Source: an uncultured Cellvibrionales bacterium | GTDB taxonomy: Bacteria; Pseudomonadota; Gammaproteobacteria; Pseudomonadales; Cellvibrionaceae | Direction of reading: 5' to 3' | Length of the DNA: 64,000 nucleotides | Assembly (NCBI GenBank): GCA_913020115.1 | Contig: CAJWBQ010000002.1 | Span: 1-64,000, forward strand | Shown here: in pieces, positions 54,877 to 62,694 of the stretch | How the letters are laid out: each line of letters starts with the position of its first letter | Position numbering within the stretch: the first letter of the stretch is position 1 | Notes under the pieces: generated by a model | What the model saw: the letters and a program-made list of their open reading frames with translations, nothing else | Database searches by the model: none | What the model was told of the DNA's origin: nothing | Translations under genes and position numbers: made by a program

Positions 54877-55617
54877 CTAGAAGCTGTAAACCACCGTCAC
54901 TGAGGTTTCAGTATCGGCGTGTTTTTTCCCAGATGGCACTTCATCTGTGTATTTAACCGTGTAAGCCAGTTTTAAGGCCAAAGCACCCACAATAGTCGTC
55001 TTCAGCGAAGTAATAGACTTAGATATGGTATTGTCGGCGCCCGACTCCATAGATAGCTCTTGCTCAAATACCGCGTTTTGACTCACATTCCACTGATATT
55101 TGCCGTAACCGCGTAAAATCACTTCATTCTCATCATCGCCATTTAGCGCCTCATCCAGCTTACTGGTGCGATAACCTGGGCCCGCTTCTATATCCAAGTT
55201 CATATTTTCACGGTCAAGTAGAAAGGTACGACCGTAACCCGCCGCCGCTGTAGCTTGCCATTCAAAACCACTGAAACGATCATCGTCGAAAGAGCCATAA
55301 GCGAACCAGTAACTGCTATCAGACCACTTGTAGTCCAGCTTATTAGAGACAAAATATTTCTCAGCGGACCTACCTTCCTCTTCACTGGTGTTCAGTGAAT
55401 CGAAATGAGTGGTATTTTTCCAAACACCGGCGGTGTGGGTAACATCCGCTCGGGTCTTTACGGTGGTGGTTTCAGTATTGCCACTGGTGGACACATAACC
55501 CAATTCTAAATCTGTCTGCCAGGGAGAGCTCTCCTCCGCATGAACAGAAACAGCCAACAATGCACAAGCTGCATTGCAAAGTAGCGTGATATTCCTTAAA
55601 GTTTTCTTTAGAGGCAT
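54877..55617 (-). CDS. DUF481 outer membrane protein (YdiY-like)
   Basis: This 246-residue protein has a signal peptide (about residues 1-27, ending SVHAEE) and an outer-membrane beta-barrel of DUF481 type, with SPWQTDLELGYVSTSGNTET at the start and a C-terminal strand TSVTVVYSF ending in phenylalanine. YdiY-like proteins are described as salt- or acid-responsive in some bacteria. The start at 55617 has GGAG upstream; the open frame to 55725 is not needed. It is divergent from mscS. Confidence 0.85.
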   Translation of the reverse strand: MPLKKTLRNITLLCNAACALLAVSVHAEESSPWQTDLELGYVSTSGNTETTTVKTRADVTHTAGVWKNTTHFDSLNTSEEEGRSAEKYFVSNKLDYKWSDSSYWFAYGSFDDDRFSGFEWQATAAAGYGRTFLLDRENMNLDIEAGPGYRTSKLDEALNGDDENEVILRGYGKYQWNVSQNAVFEQELSMESGADNTISKSITSLKTTIVGALALKLAYTVKYTDEVPSGKKHADTETSVTVVYSF

Positions 55618-55752
55618 CTTTTTCTCCGAACAAGATGGGCTTGCCGATGAGGCAAAGCGGGAATTTTTAGCGACCAATGTCGTAGCGTGGTTTAAACCGG
55701 TGCGCACGGTAGCATAATTAATCAATTATTTTAAGCTTTAGGGAAGGTACAA

Positions 55753-56574
55753 ATGGACAATATTGACAAACACTTAGAACAAATTACGGCGATGGCCATA
55801 GAGTTTAGCCCAAAGATCATTTTGGCTGTACTCACACTAATTGTTGGCCTCTGGCTCATCAAAATGGTGGGTAAGGGAGTGCAACGCACCATGGCCACTC
55901 GCGATGTTGATGTGTCGCTGCAAACCTTTGTCACCAGCTTGTGCACCATGACCTTGAAAGCGCTGCTCATACTCAGCATCGCTGGCATGGTCGGTATTGA
56001 AGTGACATCTTTTATTGCTATATTTGGTGCTGCCGGTCTGGCTGTGGGCATGGCCTTGTCAGGCACTCTGCAAAATTTCGCCGGTGGTGTAATGCTGATG
56101 CTTTTCAAGCCTTATAAAGTAGGTGATTTTGTTGAAGTTCAGGGCTATGCGGGCACCGTTAAGGCCATTCAAATTTTCAATACCATACTGAAAACAGGCG
56201 ATAATAAAACCATCATTATTCCCAATGCCCCCATTTCAACCAGCTCAATGATTAACTACTCAACTGAAGCAACGCGTCGTGTAGACCTAAACTTTGGTAT
56301 TGGCTATAACGACGATATTGATCAGGCTAAAGCGGTGTTGTTGAGCATCATTGAAAAAGACGAGCGAGTCTTTACCGATCCTGCGCCTTTCATTGCTGTA
56401 TCTGAACTGGCCGACAGCTCAGTGAATTTTGTGGTTCGCATCTGGGTTAATGCAGGAGATTATTGGGGCGTGCACTTTGCCATGCTGGAAAACGTGAAGA
56501 AAGGCTTTGATGAGAACAAAATATCAATTCCATACCCTCAGCAAGACGTTCACATGCATCAGGTTTCTCAATAA
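55753..56574 (+). CDS. mscS: Small-conductance mechanosensitive channel
   Basis: This 273-residue inner-membrane channel opens under membrane tension to release solutes in hypo-osmotic shock. It has three helices, the pore-lining one with the Gly/Ala packing pattern GAAGLAVGMALSGTLQNFAGG, followed by the beta domain KPYKVGDFVEVQGYAGTVK and the C-terminal alpha-beta part. Length fits E. coli MscS (286). AGGGAAGG precedes the ATG. It is divergent from a DUF481 outer-membrane gene, which may share an osmotic theme. Confidence 0.95.
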   Translation: MDNIDKHLEQITAMAIEFSPKIILAVLTLIVGLWLIKMVGKGVQRTMATRDVDVSLQTFVTSLCTMTLKALLILSIAGMVGIEVTSFIAIFGAAGLAVGMALSGTLQNFAGGVMLMLFKPYKVGDFVEVQGYAGTVKAIQIFNTILKTGDNKTIIIPNAPISTSSMINYSTEATRRVDLNFGIGYNDDIDQAKAVLLSIIEKDERVFTDPAPFIAVSELADSSVNFVVRIWVNAGDYWGVHFAMLENVKKGFDENKISIPYPQQDVHMHQVSQ

Positions 56575-56583
56575 GATTTATTT

Positions 56584-56612
56584 TGGGGTTCAGTGTCACT
56601 GAACCCCATTTT
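56584..56612. terminator. Bidirectional terminator between mscS and yigZ
   Basis: The stem GGGGTTCAG/CTGAACCCC with a 5-base loop, plus a flanking T-A pair, is bordered by TTTT on both strands and lies between the convergent mscS and yigZ. Confidence 0.8.
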
Positions 56613-56625
56613 GAAACACCGAACT

Positions 56626-57240
56626 CTATTTCCCAAAGTCGCCGCGAATTACAGCCTTTCCTTGGGTTAAATTATTAATTGAATCACGCAAGTCACTCAG
56701 CACTTTCTCTTCGAGTAAACACTGCATCGTCACACACTCCGTGTAATCGCAGCTAATAATCTCACCCTCGCTCTCACTTAATAAATGGCGAATATTGGCC
56801 TCGAAGGCATAGTCAAATTTTAAGTTCACGGAGACTTTCGTTACTTGTTTAAGCAATGGCGTTTTTTCGATCGCCTGCTGTACCGCCGCACCATAAGCGC
56901 GAACCAAACCGCCAACACCCAGCTTAGTGCCGCCAAAATAACGCACCACCACAGCCATCACGTCACCCACCTCCCGATATTGTAAAATTTGCAGCATAGG
57001 CTTGCCCGCCGAACCCGAGGGCTCGCCGTCGTCACTGCAAGCCATTTCACTGGGGCTATATGGGTTGCCGAGAACAAAGGCCCAGCAATGATGACTGGCG
57101 TCGGGGAAGCGCAGCCGCAACTGAGCCAAAAACCTCATAGCATCTGCGCGGCTGGCAACGGGTTCAATGAAGGTAATAAAGCGGCTGCGTTTTTCTTCGA
57201 GCTCGTGATTTATAGCCTGCGCTGGCACACTATAAGTCAC
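56626..57240 (-). CDS. yigZ: YigZ/IMPACT family protein
   Basis: This 204-residue cytoplasmic protein, the same length as E. coli YigZ, has the UPF0029 domain with KRSRFITFIEP-like opening, PDASHHCWAFVLG, SDDGEPSGSAGKPML and VVVRYFGGTKLGVGGLVRAYG. A C-terminal domain of EF-G domain IV-like shape follows. In yeast and mammals relatives regulate translation; in bacteria the role is unclear. It starts with GTG six bases after ccmG and is probably translated as the tail of the ccm operon, although its function is not linked to heme. Confidence 0.9.
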   Translation of the reverse strand: MTYSVPAQAINHELEEKRSRFITFIEPVASRADAMRFLAQLRLRFPDASHHCWAFVLGNPYSPSEMACSDDGEPSGSAGKPMLQILQYREVGDVMAVVVRYFGGTKLGVGGLVRAYGAAVQQAIEKTPLLKQVTKVSVNLKFDYAFEANIRHLLSESEGEIISCDYTECVTMQCLLEEKVLSDLRDSINNLTQGKAVIRGDFGK

Positions 57241-57246
57241 GGAATT

Positions 57247-57771
57247 TTACTGCAGGCTATCGTAGAGAGGTTTCAATATTTTGCTCCACACGCGTTCATC
57301 AACAACACCTACATGCTTGTAACGAATGACACCGCGCTGGTCTATGAGGTAAGTTTCCGGAGCGCCAAACACGCCCAAATCAATACCTAAGCGACCATCA
57401 GCATCAACAACACTTAGCTGGTAAGGGTCGTGAAATTCCTGCAACCATTTTTGAGCGGCGATAGTGTCATCTTTGTAATTCACACCATAAATTGCCACCC
57501 CCTCTCCCGACAATTTATTGAGGTAGGGGTGCTCCACTCGACAGGAAATACACCAGGTGGCCCAAACGTTGAGTAAGCTGACCTGGCCCTTAAAAACATC
57601 CTGTGTCACTAAGGTCGATTCGTCTTTCACAGTGGGCAACTCAAAGTTAGGCACCGGGTCGTCAATCAGGGCTGAGGGCATCGCACTGGGGTCTAAAGAC
57701 AAACCTTTCCAAAAGAATAGCGCAAGAATGACAAAGATAATCAGTGGTATGAATAACTTAAACCGTTGCAT
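57247..57771 (-). CDS. ccmG: Cytochrome c maturation thioredoxin CcmG (DsbE)
   Basis: This 174-residue membrane-anchored thioredoxin-like protein has an N-terminal helix (LFIPLIIFVILALFFWKGL) and the active site WATWCISC with two cysteines. It keeps apocytochrome thiols reduced via CcmH. Its start overlaps the end of ccmF by 14 bases with AGGTG upstream. A GTG three codons earlier (57780) is possible. ccmH, normally next, is missing here and lies about 10.9 kb downstream. Confidence 0.94.
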   Translation of the reverse strand: MQRFKLFIPLIIFVILALFFWKGLSLDPSAMPSALIDDPVPNFELPTVKDESTLVTQDVFKGQVSLLNVWATWCISCRVEHPYLNKLSGEGVAIYGVNYKDDTIAAQKWLQEFHDPYQLSVVDADGRLGIDLGVFGAPETYLIDQRGVIRYKHVGVVDERVWSKILKPLYDSLQ

Positions 57772-59743
57772 TGGTATCACCTAGAGCGACGCTCGCCTTT
57801 TGTTCCGCGGTTTTTCTTTTACGGTAACGTTTGTCGCTCACAGCCAAAATTCCACCCAGGGCCATCATGATAACGCCCAACCAAATTAGCCGCACAAAGG
57901 GCTTGAAATGCACCCGCACAGACCAAGCGCCATTATTAAGCGGTTCACCCAAAGCCACATATAAGTCGCGGAATAAACCGGGGTCTATCGCTGCTTCCGT
58001 CATGATATTACCACCCGACTTATAGCGGCGTTTTTGTGGCCTTAACTGAGCTTCCAATTCGCCGTTTTTATAAACATCAATAAGGCCTTCATCAGCCATA
58101 TAGTTGGGGCCAGCCAAACGACTAATTTCCCGCAATTCAAAGCGGTAACCGCCGATGTCCACAGACTTGCCAGGCTCCATTCGCAGGTCGCGCTGATCAC
58201 TGTATATAGTGGCCAAGCAAGCCGCCAAAGCACACAGGCCCATACCAATATGCGCCAGCAGCATGCCGTAGTAACTGGGAGTCAGTTTAAGCAGACCCTG
58301 CAAAGGTGTTTTGGCATGGCGAAGGCGATACCACAGATCCATTTTGTTGCCGGCAATTAGCCACACAGAAATCAAAACCGCCACGCCCGCCGTCCACTTG
58401 TAGTCTTCGTGGTAGAGCCAAGGAAAGATAACTGCGGTGCTAATGGCCAAACCCAAAGGTAACCATAGCTGCTTCATCAGATCTTGTGCTTTACTGCGCT
58501 TCCAATTCACCATAGGAGCTACTGCAATGAGCACACATAGCAGCCCCATTAGAGGAACAAAAAAGAAATTGAAGTAAGGAGGGCCCACGGAAATTTTGCC
58601 CCAACCCAGAGCATCGGCAAACAGAGGGTATAGGGTGCCTAACAACACGGTGGCCATCACGATCATCAGCAACACGTTGTTAGCCAAGAGAAAAGACTCT
58701 CTCGACAACCAATTGAACTTCACAACGCTTTTCACTACCGGCGCCCGCAAGGCGTATAAGGTTAGTGAGCCGCCCACCACGAACAAAAGAAATCCTAGAA
58801 TAAAGACGCCCCGCTCGGGGTCGTTGGCAAAAGCGTGCACGGAGGTTAAAACACCGGAACGAACTAAGAAGGTTCCGAGTAAACTCAAAGAAAACGCGAT
58901 AATGGCCAACAGTATGGTCCAACTTTTAAACACTCCACGCTTTTCTGTTGCCGCTAAAGAATGGATAAGTGCAGTGCCTACCAGCCAAGGCATCAGAGAA
59001 GCATTTTCCACTGGGTCCCAGAACCACCAACCACCCCAACCCAATTCGTAATAAGCCCACCAGCTACCCAAGCCAATACCAACGGTTAAAAATGCCCAAG
59101 CCGTATTTGTCCAAGGCCGAGACCAGCGCGCCCAAGCACTGTCTAAACGACCAGACATCAGGGCGGCAATGGCAAAGGCAAAGGCCACGGAAAAACCCAC
59201 GTAACCCATGTACAACATGGGCGGATGAATAATTAGCCCGAAGTCTTGCAAGAGAGGGTTTAAGTCGGAACCTTCCGTTGGAACATTGGGCAGAAGGCGG
59301 TCGAAGGGGTTTGAGGTAAGCAACATAAACAACAAGAAGCCCACCGCGATCATGCCCATCACCGACAGCACTCTAGCCAGCATATCCAGGGGTAAATTGC
59401 GGCTGAACGTTGCCACCAACAAAGTCCATGTAGCTAGAATTAAAATCCAGAGTAGCAGCGAACCTTCGTGCCCACCCCACACTGCGCTAAATTTATAACG
59501 GTCTGGCAGCAATGTGTTTGAATTCTGCGCGACATATTTCACAGAAAAATCATCGATTAAAAAACTGTAAGCAAGGCACGCGAAAGCCAGAGCAATAAAG
59601 ACAAAAAAGCCAACAGCTAGCGAGCGACTGGCGCGCATCCACAAGATATTGTCATTCGCCACCCCCACCAGCGGCACGGCGGCCATTAAAGCTGCCAAGC
59701 CCAAGGCAAGAATTAACGCAAAGTGAGCAAGTTCAGGAATCAT
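57758..59743 (-). CDS. ccmF: Heme lyase CcmF
   Basis: This 661-residue polytopic membrane protein carries the WWD heme-binding motif WGGWWFWDPVENASLMPWL and multiple helices with conserved periplasmic histidines. It ligates heme to apocytochrome with CcmH and CcmI. Length matches E. coli CcmF (647). It overlaps both ccmE upstream and ccmG downstream, as expected in a tight operon. Confidence 0.97.
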   Translation of the reverse strand: MIPELAHFALILALGLAALMAAVPLVGVANDNILWMRASRSLAVGFFVFIALAFACLAYSFLIDDFSVKYVAQNSNTLLPDRYKFSAVWGGHEGSLLLWILILATWTLLVATFSRNLPLDMLARVLSVMGMIAVGFLLFMLLTSNPFDRLLPNVPTEGSDLNPLLQDFGLIIHPPMLYMGYVGFSVAFAFAIAALMSGRLDSAWARWSRPWTNTAWAFLTVGIGLGSWWAYYELGWGGWWFWDPVENASLMPWLVGTALIHSLAATEKRGVFKSWTILLAIIAFSLSLLGTFLVRSGVLTSVHAFANDPERGVFILGFLLFVVGGSLTLYALRAPVVKSVVKFNWLSRESFLLANNVLLMIVMATVLLGTLYPLFADALGWGKISVGPPYFNFFFVPLMGLLCVLIAVAPMVNWKRSKAQDLMKQLWLPLGLAISTAVIFPWLYHEDYKWTAGVAVLISVWLIAGNKMDLWYRLRHAKTPLQGLLKLTPSYYGMLLAHIGMGLCALAACLATIYSDQRDLRMEPGKSVDIGGYRFELREISRLAGPNYMADEGLIDVYKNGELEAQLRPQKRRYKSGGNIMTEAAIDPGLFRDLYVALGEPLNNGAWSVRVHFKPFVRLIWLGVIMMALGGILAVSDKRYRKRKTAEQKASVALGDTNATV

Positions 59744-60212
59744 AATCTAAACCTTCACAAGTTTTTTGATGCTCGACACCCTGCTCGTCGGTGGTACTTT
59801 CCATAATGGAGGCTACTTCGGGAGGAGTGTAAGTTTCGTCATGCTTGGCCAACACTTCTGTCGCTTGGAAAACGCCGTCGCCGTCCAGCTTGCCGTTAAC
59901 CACCACTGCTTCGCCTTCTGCAAAGAGATCGGGCAAAATACCCGAGTAGCGCACCATAACTTCGGAGCGGCCGTCAGTGACTAAGAAATCGAGGTCTAAA
60001 GAGTCGCCAGAGCGATTTACACTGCCGGGCAAAACACACCCGCCCGCTCGAATGCGCTTATCTATGGGGGCTTCTCCCGAGACTATTTTTGAAGGCGGGT
60101 AAAATAAATTAATATTTTCACGCAGGGCAAAGCTCAGTAAACCCACGGCAATACTGGCAAAAATGACAATAAATAACACCATGAACAGGCGCTGTTTTCT
60201 AAGGGGATGCAT
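59733..60212 (-). CDS. ccmE: Heme chaperone CcmE
   Basis: This 159-residue protein has an N-terminal helix (about residues 8-30) and an OB-fold with the covalent heme histidine His124 and Tyr128 in LAKHDETYTPPE (HxxxY type). It carries heme from CcmC to CcmF in the periplasm. The stop overlaps ccmF by 11 bases. Confidence 0.97.
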   Translation of the reverse strand: MHPLRKQRLFMVLFIVIFASIAVGLLSFALRENINLFYPPSKIVSGEAPIDKRIRAGGCVLPGSVNRSGDSLDLDFLVTDGRSEVMVRYSGILPDLFAEGEAVVVNGKLDGDGVFQATEVLAKHDETYTPPEVASIMESTTDEQGVEHQKTCEGLDYDS

Positions 60213-60217
60213 AAGTA

Positions 60218-60418
60218 CTATTTCTCAGACGATTTATTAATGTGCGCTTGCGCCACTTTCAGAGCGCGCTGCTGCTTCAGGTATTGATGGTGCCGACGAC
60301 GTGGCGCATCAATCAAATAAACTAAGGTTGATAAAGCCAGAGCGTAACAGGCCCAAACGTAGGGGCCGTGGCCCTTCATGGCCCAGAACTCGGCCAGAGA
60401 TGCAAATTGAAATTCCAT
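60218..60418 (-). CDS. ccmD: Heme exporter subunit CcmD
   Basis: This 66-residue membrane protein has one helix (about residues 18-36, WACYALALSTLVYLI) and a basic C-terminal tail (APRRRHHQYLKQQRALKVAQ), as CcmD does. It helps CcmABC release holo-CcmE. It lies between ccmC (1-base overlap) and ccmE (5-base gap). Confidence 0.92.
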   Translation of the reverse strand: MEFQFASLAEFWAMKGHGPYVWACYALALSTLVYLIDAPRRRHHQYLKQQRALKVAQAHINKSSEK

Positions 60419-61161
60419 TATTTGGCGGCTCCAACCAGTTCATTGACCCAGGCTGTGCGCCGCTCTCGCTGGACAATTTCAGCGCGGGTATAAAACATTA
60501 ATGCCAAGGCGTAAAAACAATAGAAGCCCACAATCATCAACAACAAGGGATATAACATTGACGGGTGAATGCTTGAGGCTGAGGTCAATTTTAACGTGGC
60601 AGGCTGGTGCAAGGTGTACCACCAATCTACAGATTTATAGATGATTGGAATGTTTACGGTGCCCACCAAAGCCAAAATGGCGCTGGCTTTGTCGGCCGTT
60701 GCCTGATGCTGGTAGGCGCCCTGTAGAGCAATCACACCCAAATAAAGAAAAAACAGCACCAGCATTGAGGTAATGCGTGCATCCCAAACCCACCAAGCAC
60801 CCCAGGTGGGCTTGCCCCACACCGCGCCGGTAACCAGCGCCATAAAGGTGAGTGCTGCGCCAATGGGCGCGGCAGATTTCATCACCATGTCTGCGAGCTT
60901 CATCTTCCAAATGAGGCCAATGGCACCTGCAATGGCCATTACGTAATAGCCCGCAAGTGCTAAAAATGAGGCGGGCACATGAATGTAGATAATCCGGTAG
61001 CTATTACCCTGTTTTGCATCGGCGGGCGCAAAACCCAATGCCCACACAGCGCCAGTAATCAACAATAGCGCCGTTACTGTGGCCAACCAAGGAATCCATC
61101 GGTTGGTTTTTTCATAAAACCAACGGGGAGAGCCCAAACGATAAAACCATTGCCAAGCCAC
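60418..61161 (-). CDS. ccmC: Heme exporter CcmC
   Basis: This 247-residue membrane protein has six helices and the WWD motif WGAWWVWDARITSML flanked by conserved histidines (IIYIHVPAS). It attaches heme to CcmE. Its stop overlaps the ccmD start. Confidence 0.97.
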   Translation of the reverse strand: MAWQWFYRLGSPRWFYEKTNRWIPWLATVTALLLITGAVWALGFAPADAKQGNSYRIIYIHVPASFLALAGYYVMAIAGAIGLIWKMKLADMVMKSAAPIGAALTFMALVTGAVWGKPTWGAWWVWDARITSMLVLFFLYLGVIALQGAYQHQATADKASAILALVGTVNIPIIYKSVDWWYTLHQPATLKLTSASSIHPSMLYPLLLMIVGFYCFYALALMFYTRAEIVQRERRTAWVNELVGAAK

Positions 61162-61174
61162 TTATCTACCTCTT

Positions 61175-61861
61175 TTAACCGTTTACACTGATGCGCAGAG
61201 CGCCGGCCGCCGCCATGGGAGCCAGAACAATAGACACTGCCAATAAAGCCCCTAACACCGCTAGCTCTCCGGCGATTGGAAAGCCTTCAATCGCCGAGCG
61301 CACTACGCTCGCGCCGAAGATTAACACGGGAACATATAAGGGCATAATGATCAGCGATAATAAAAGCCCCCCTTTGCGCAGCGCCACCGTGAGCGCGGCG
61401 CCAATAGCACCAATGAGGCTCAATACCCCCGTTCCCATCAACAAGGACAAAAATAAAGGCGTAAAACCCGCTTCAGGCAAAAATAACATTACCCCAAGCA
61501 GGGGCGACAACAGAGCCAGGGGCAAACCCGTGACTAGCCAGTGCACAAACACTTTTACTAAAACAATGAAATACAATGGGTGAGGACTGATGAGTATCTG
61601 CTCGAGGGAGCCGTCGTCAAAGTCACTGCGAAATAAGCTGTCGAGGGACAGGAGCGTGGCCAAGAGCGCCACCACCCATATCATCCCGGGCGCCAAACTT
61701 CCCAATACCGCCGATTCTGGGCTGATTCCCAAGGGCAGCATAGTTATTACAATCATGAAAAATACGAGCGGATTGGCTATTTCTCCGCGATGGCGATAGG
61801 CCAGCAATAGGTCTCGGCGCAGCAAGGCCCGAATGGCCGCACTCATAGAGGGGCTATCCAT
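61175..61861 (-). CDS. ccmB: Heme exporter permease CcmB
   Basis: This 228-residue membrane protein has six helices with the typical RRDLLLAYRHRGE start and LAPGMIWVVALLATLLSLDSL. It forms the ABC transporter-like part with CcmA. The ATG at 61861 has AGAGGG upstream and overlaps the ccmA stop; the open frame to 61912 is not needed. Confidence 0.94.
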   Translation of the reverse strand: MDSPSMSAAIRALLRRDLLLAYRHRGEIANPLVFFMIVITMLPLGISPESAVLGSLAPGMIWVVALLATLLSLDSLFRSDFDDGSLEQILISPHPLYFIVLVKVFVHWLVTGLPLALLSPLLGVMLFLPEAGFTPLFLSLLMGTGVLSLIGAIGAALTVALRKGGLLLSLIIMPLYVPVLIFGASVVRSAIEGFPIAGELAVLGALLAVSIVLAPMAAAGALRISVNG

Positions 61862-62540
61862 TGTGCCAGCCCTCTGCGTTTTCGTAGTATTGTTCATCCG
61901 CTTGGAAATCAAGCAAATTTAAGGGCTTAATGCCGGGGATGTTTAAGGTTTGGTGAGTGGTAATAACCACAAGCCCGCCTCCGGCGGCATGCTCAGCCAG
62001 TAAGCGCTCCAAACGCTTAACACCCTGTACATCAATGGCGGTAAAAGGCTCGTCCAAAACCCAAACACGCGCAGGCGTTAGATGTAAGCGCGCGAGCGCC
62101 ACGCGACGAAGCTGCCCAGCCGATAAGCTGTAGCACGGTACATTTTCAAAGCCTTCGAGGCCAACCTCGGCAAGCGCTTTATCTAAATCGAGTTGAGTAT
62201 GCCCCTGACTCATACCACTGAACCAGGCCAGGTTCTCGCGCGCCGACAGGGCTTTTTTTACCGCCGGCAGGTGGCCTAGATACAACAAATGATTTAGGTA
62301 ATCTAAGCGGCTGTCGACCAAGCTTTGCCCCTGCCACAAGATATCACCCTGGTAGTCACTAGACATCGTGGTAAGCAGACGAATGAGGCTGGTTTTACCA
62401 CTGCCGTTGGGACCAACAATTTGCACAATATCACCACCTTCCAGAGACATTTGCAGGCCGGTAAACAGGCAGCGTTGATCGCGCTCGCAGGTAAGCTGTT
62501 TAAGCTCCAGTAGAGTCGTGTTCACAGGTGATGAGGTCAA
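61854..62540 (-). CDS. ccmA: Heme exporter ATPase CcmA
   Basis: This 228-residue ABC ATPase has Walker A GPNGSGKTS, signature LSAGQLRRVALARL and Walker B RVWVLDEPF. It powers release of heme-loaded CcmE. It is the first gene of ccmABCDEFG. The operon runs away from the divergent FliK-like gene; the 154-base gap between them holds regulatory sites. Confidence 0.96.
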   Translation of the reverse strand: MTSSPVNTTLLELKQLTCERDQRCLFTGLQMSLEGGDIVQIVGPNGSGKTSLIRLLTTMSSDYQGDILWQGQSLVDSRLDYLNHLLYLGHLPAVKKALSARENLAWFSGMSQGHTQLDLDKALAEVGLEGFENVPCYSLSAGQLRRVALARLHLTPARVWVLDEPFTAIDVQGVKRLERLLAEHAAGGGLVVITTHQTLNIPGIKPLNLLDFQADEQYYENAEGWHNG

Positions 62541-62600
62541 AAGCCATACTCGCGGTGGTTAATCAAGGATTGCAGCGCTTGAATTATGATCAATGGGGCA

Positions 62601-62627
62601 CAAAGTTTTCTGCGCCTCGGCCGCTAT
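62601..62627 (+). promoter_or_regulatory. Candidate FliA (sigma-28) promoter of the FliK-like gene
   Basis: CAAAGTTT (62601-62608) is followed after exactly 11 bases by GCCGCTAT (62620-62627). Against the enterobacterial consensus TAAAGTTT-N11-GCCGATAA this is 7 of 8 and 6 of 8 matches with exact spacing. A perfect TATAAT (62625-62630) overlaps it, so sigma-70 transcription is also possible. Transcription from here would start about 55 bases before the start codon. Confidence 0.65.
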
Positions 62628-62694
62628 AATAACAGACGCCGATCAATTGTGAATTAGGGCATAATAACTCAATAGTTAAAACTGGGCGCAAAGC

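Noticed and set aside
46528..57246. Genomic island integrated at tRNA-Asp
   Set aside because: I found no integrase gene and no repeat of the tRNA 3' end at the other boundary, so integration at the tRNA is not supported, even though the ccm operon is interrupted here.
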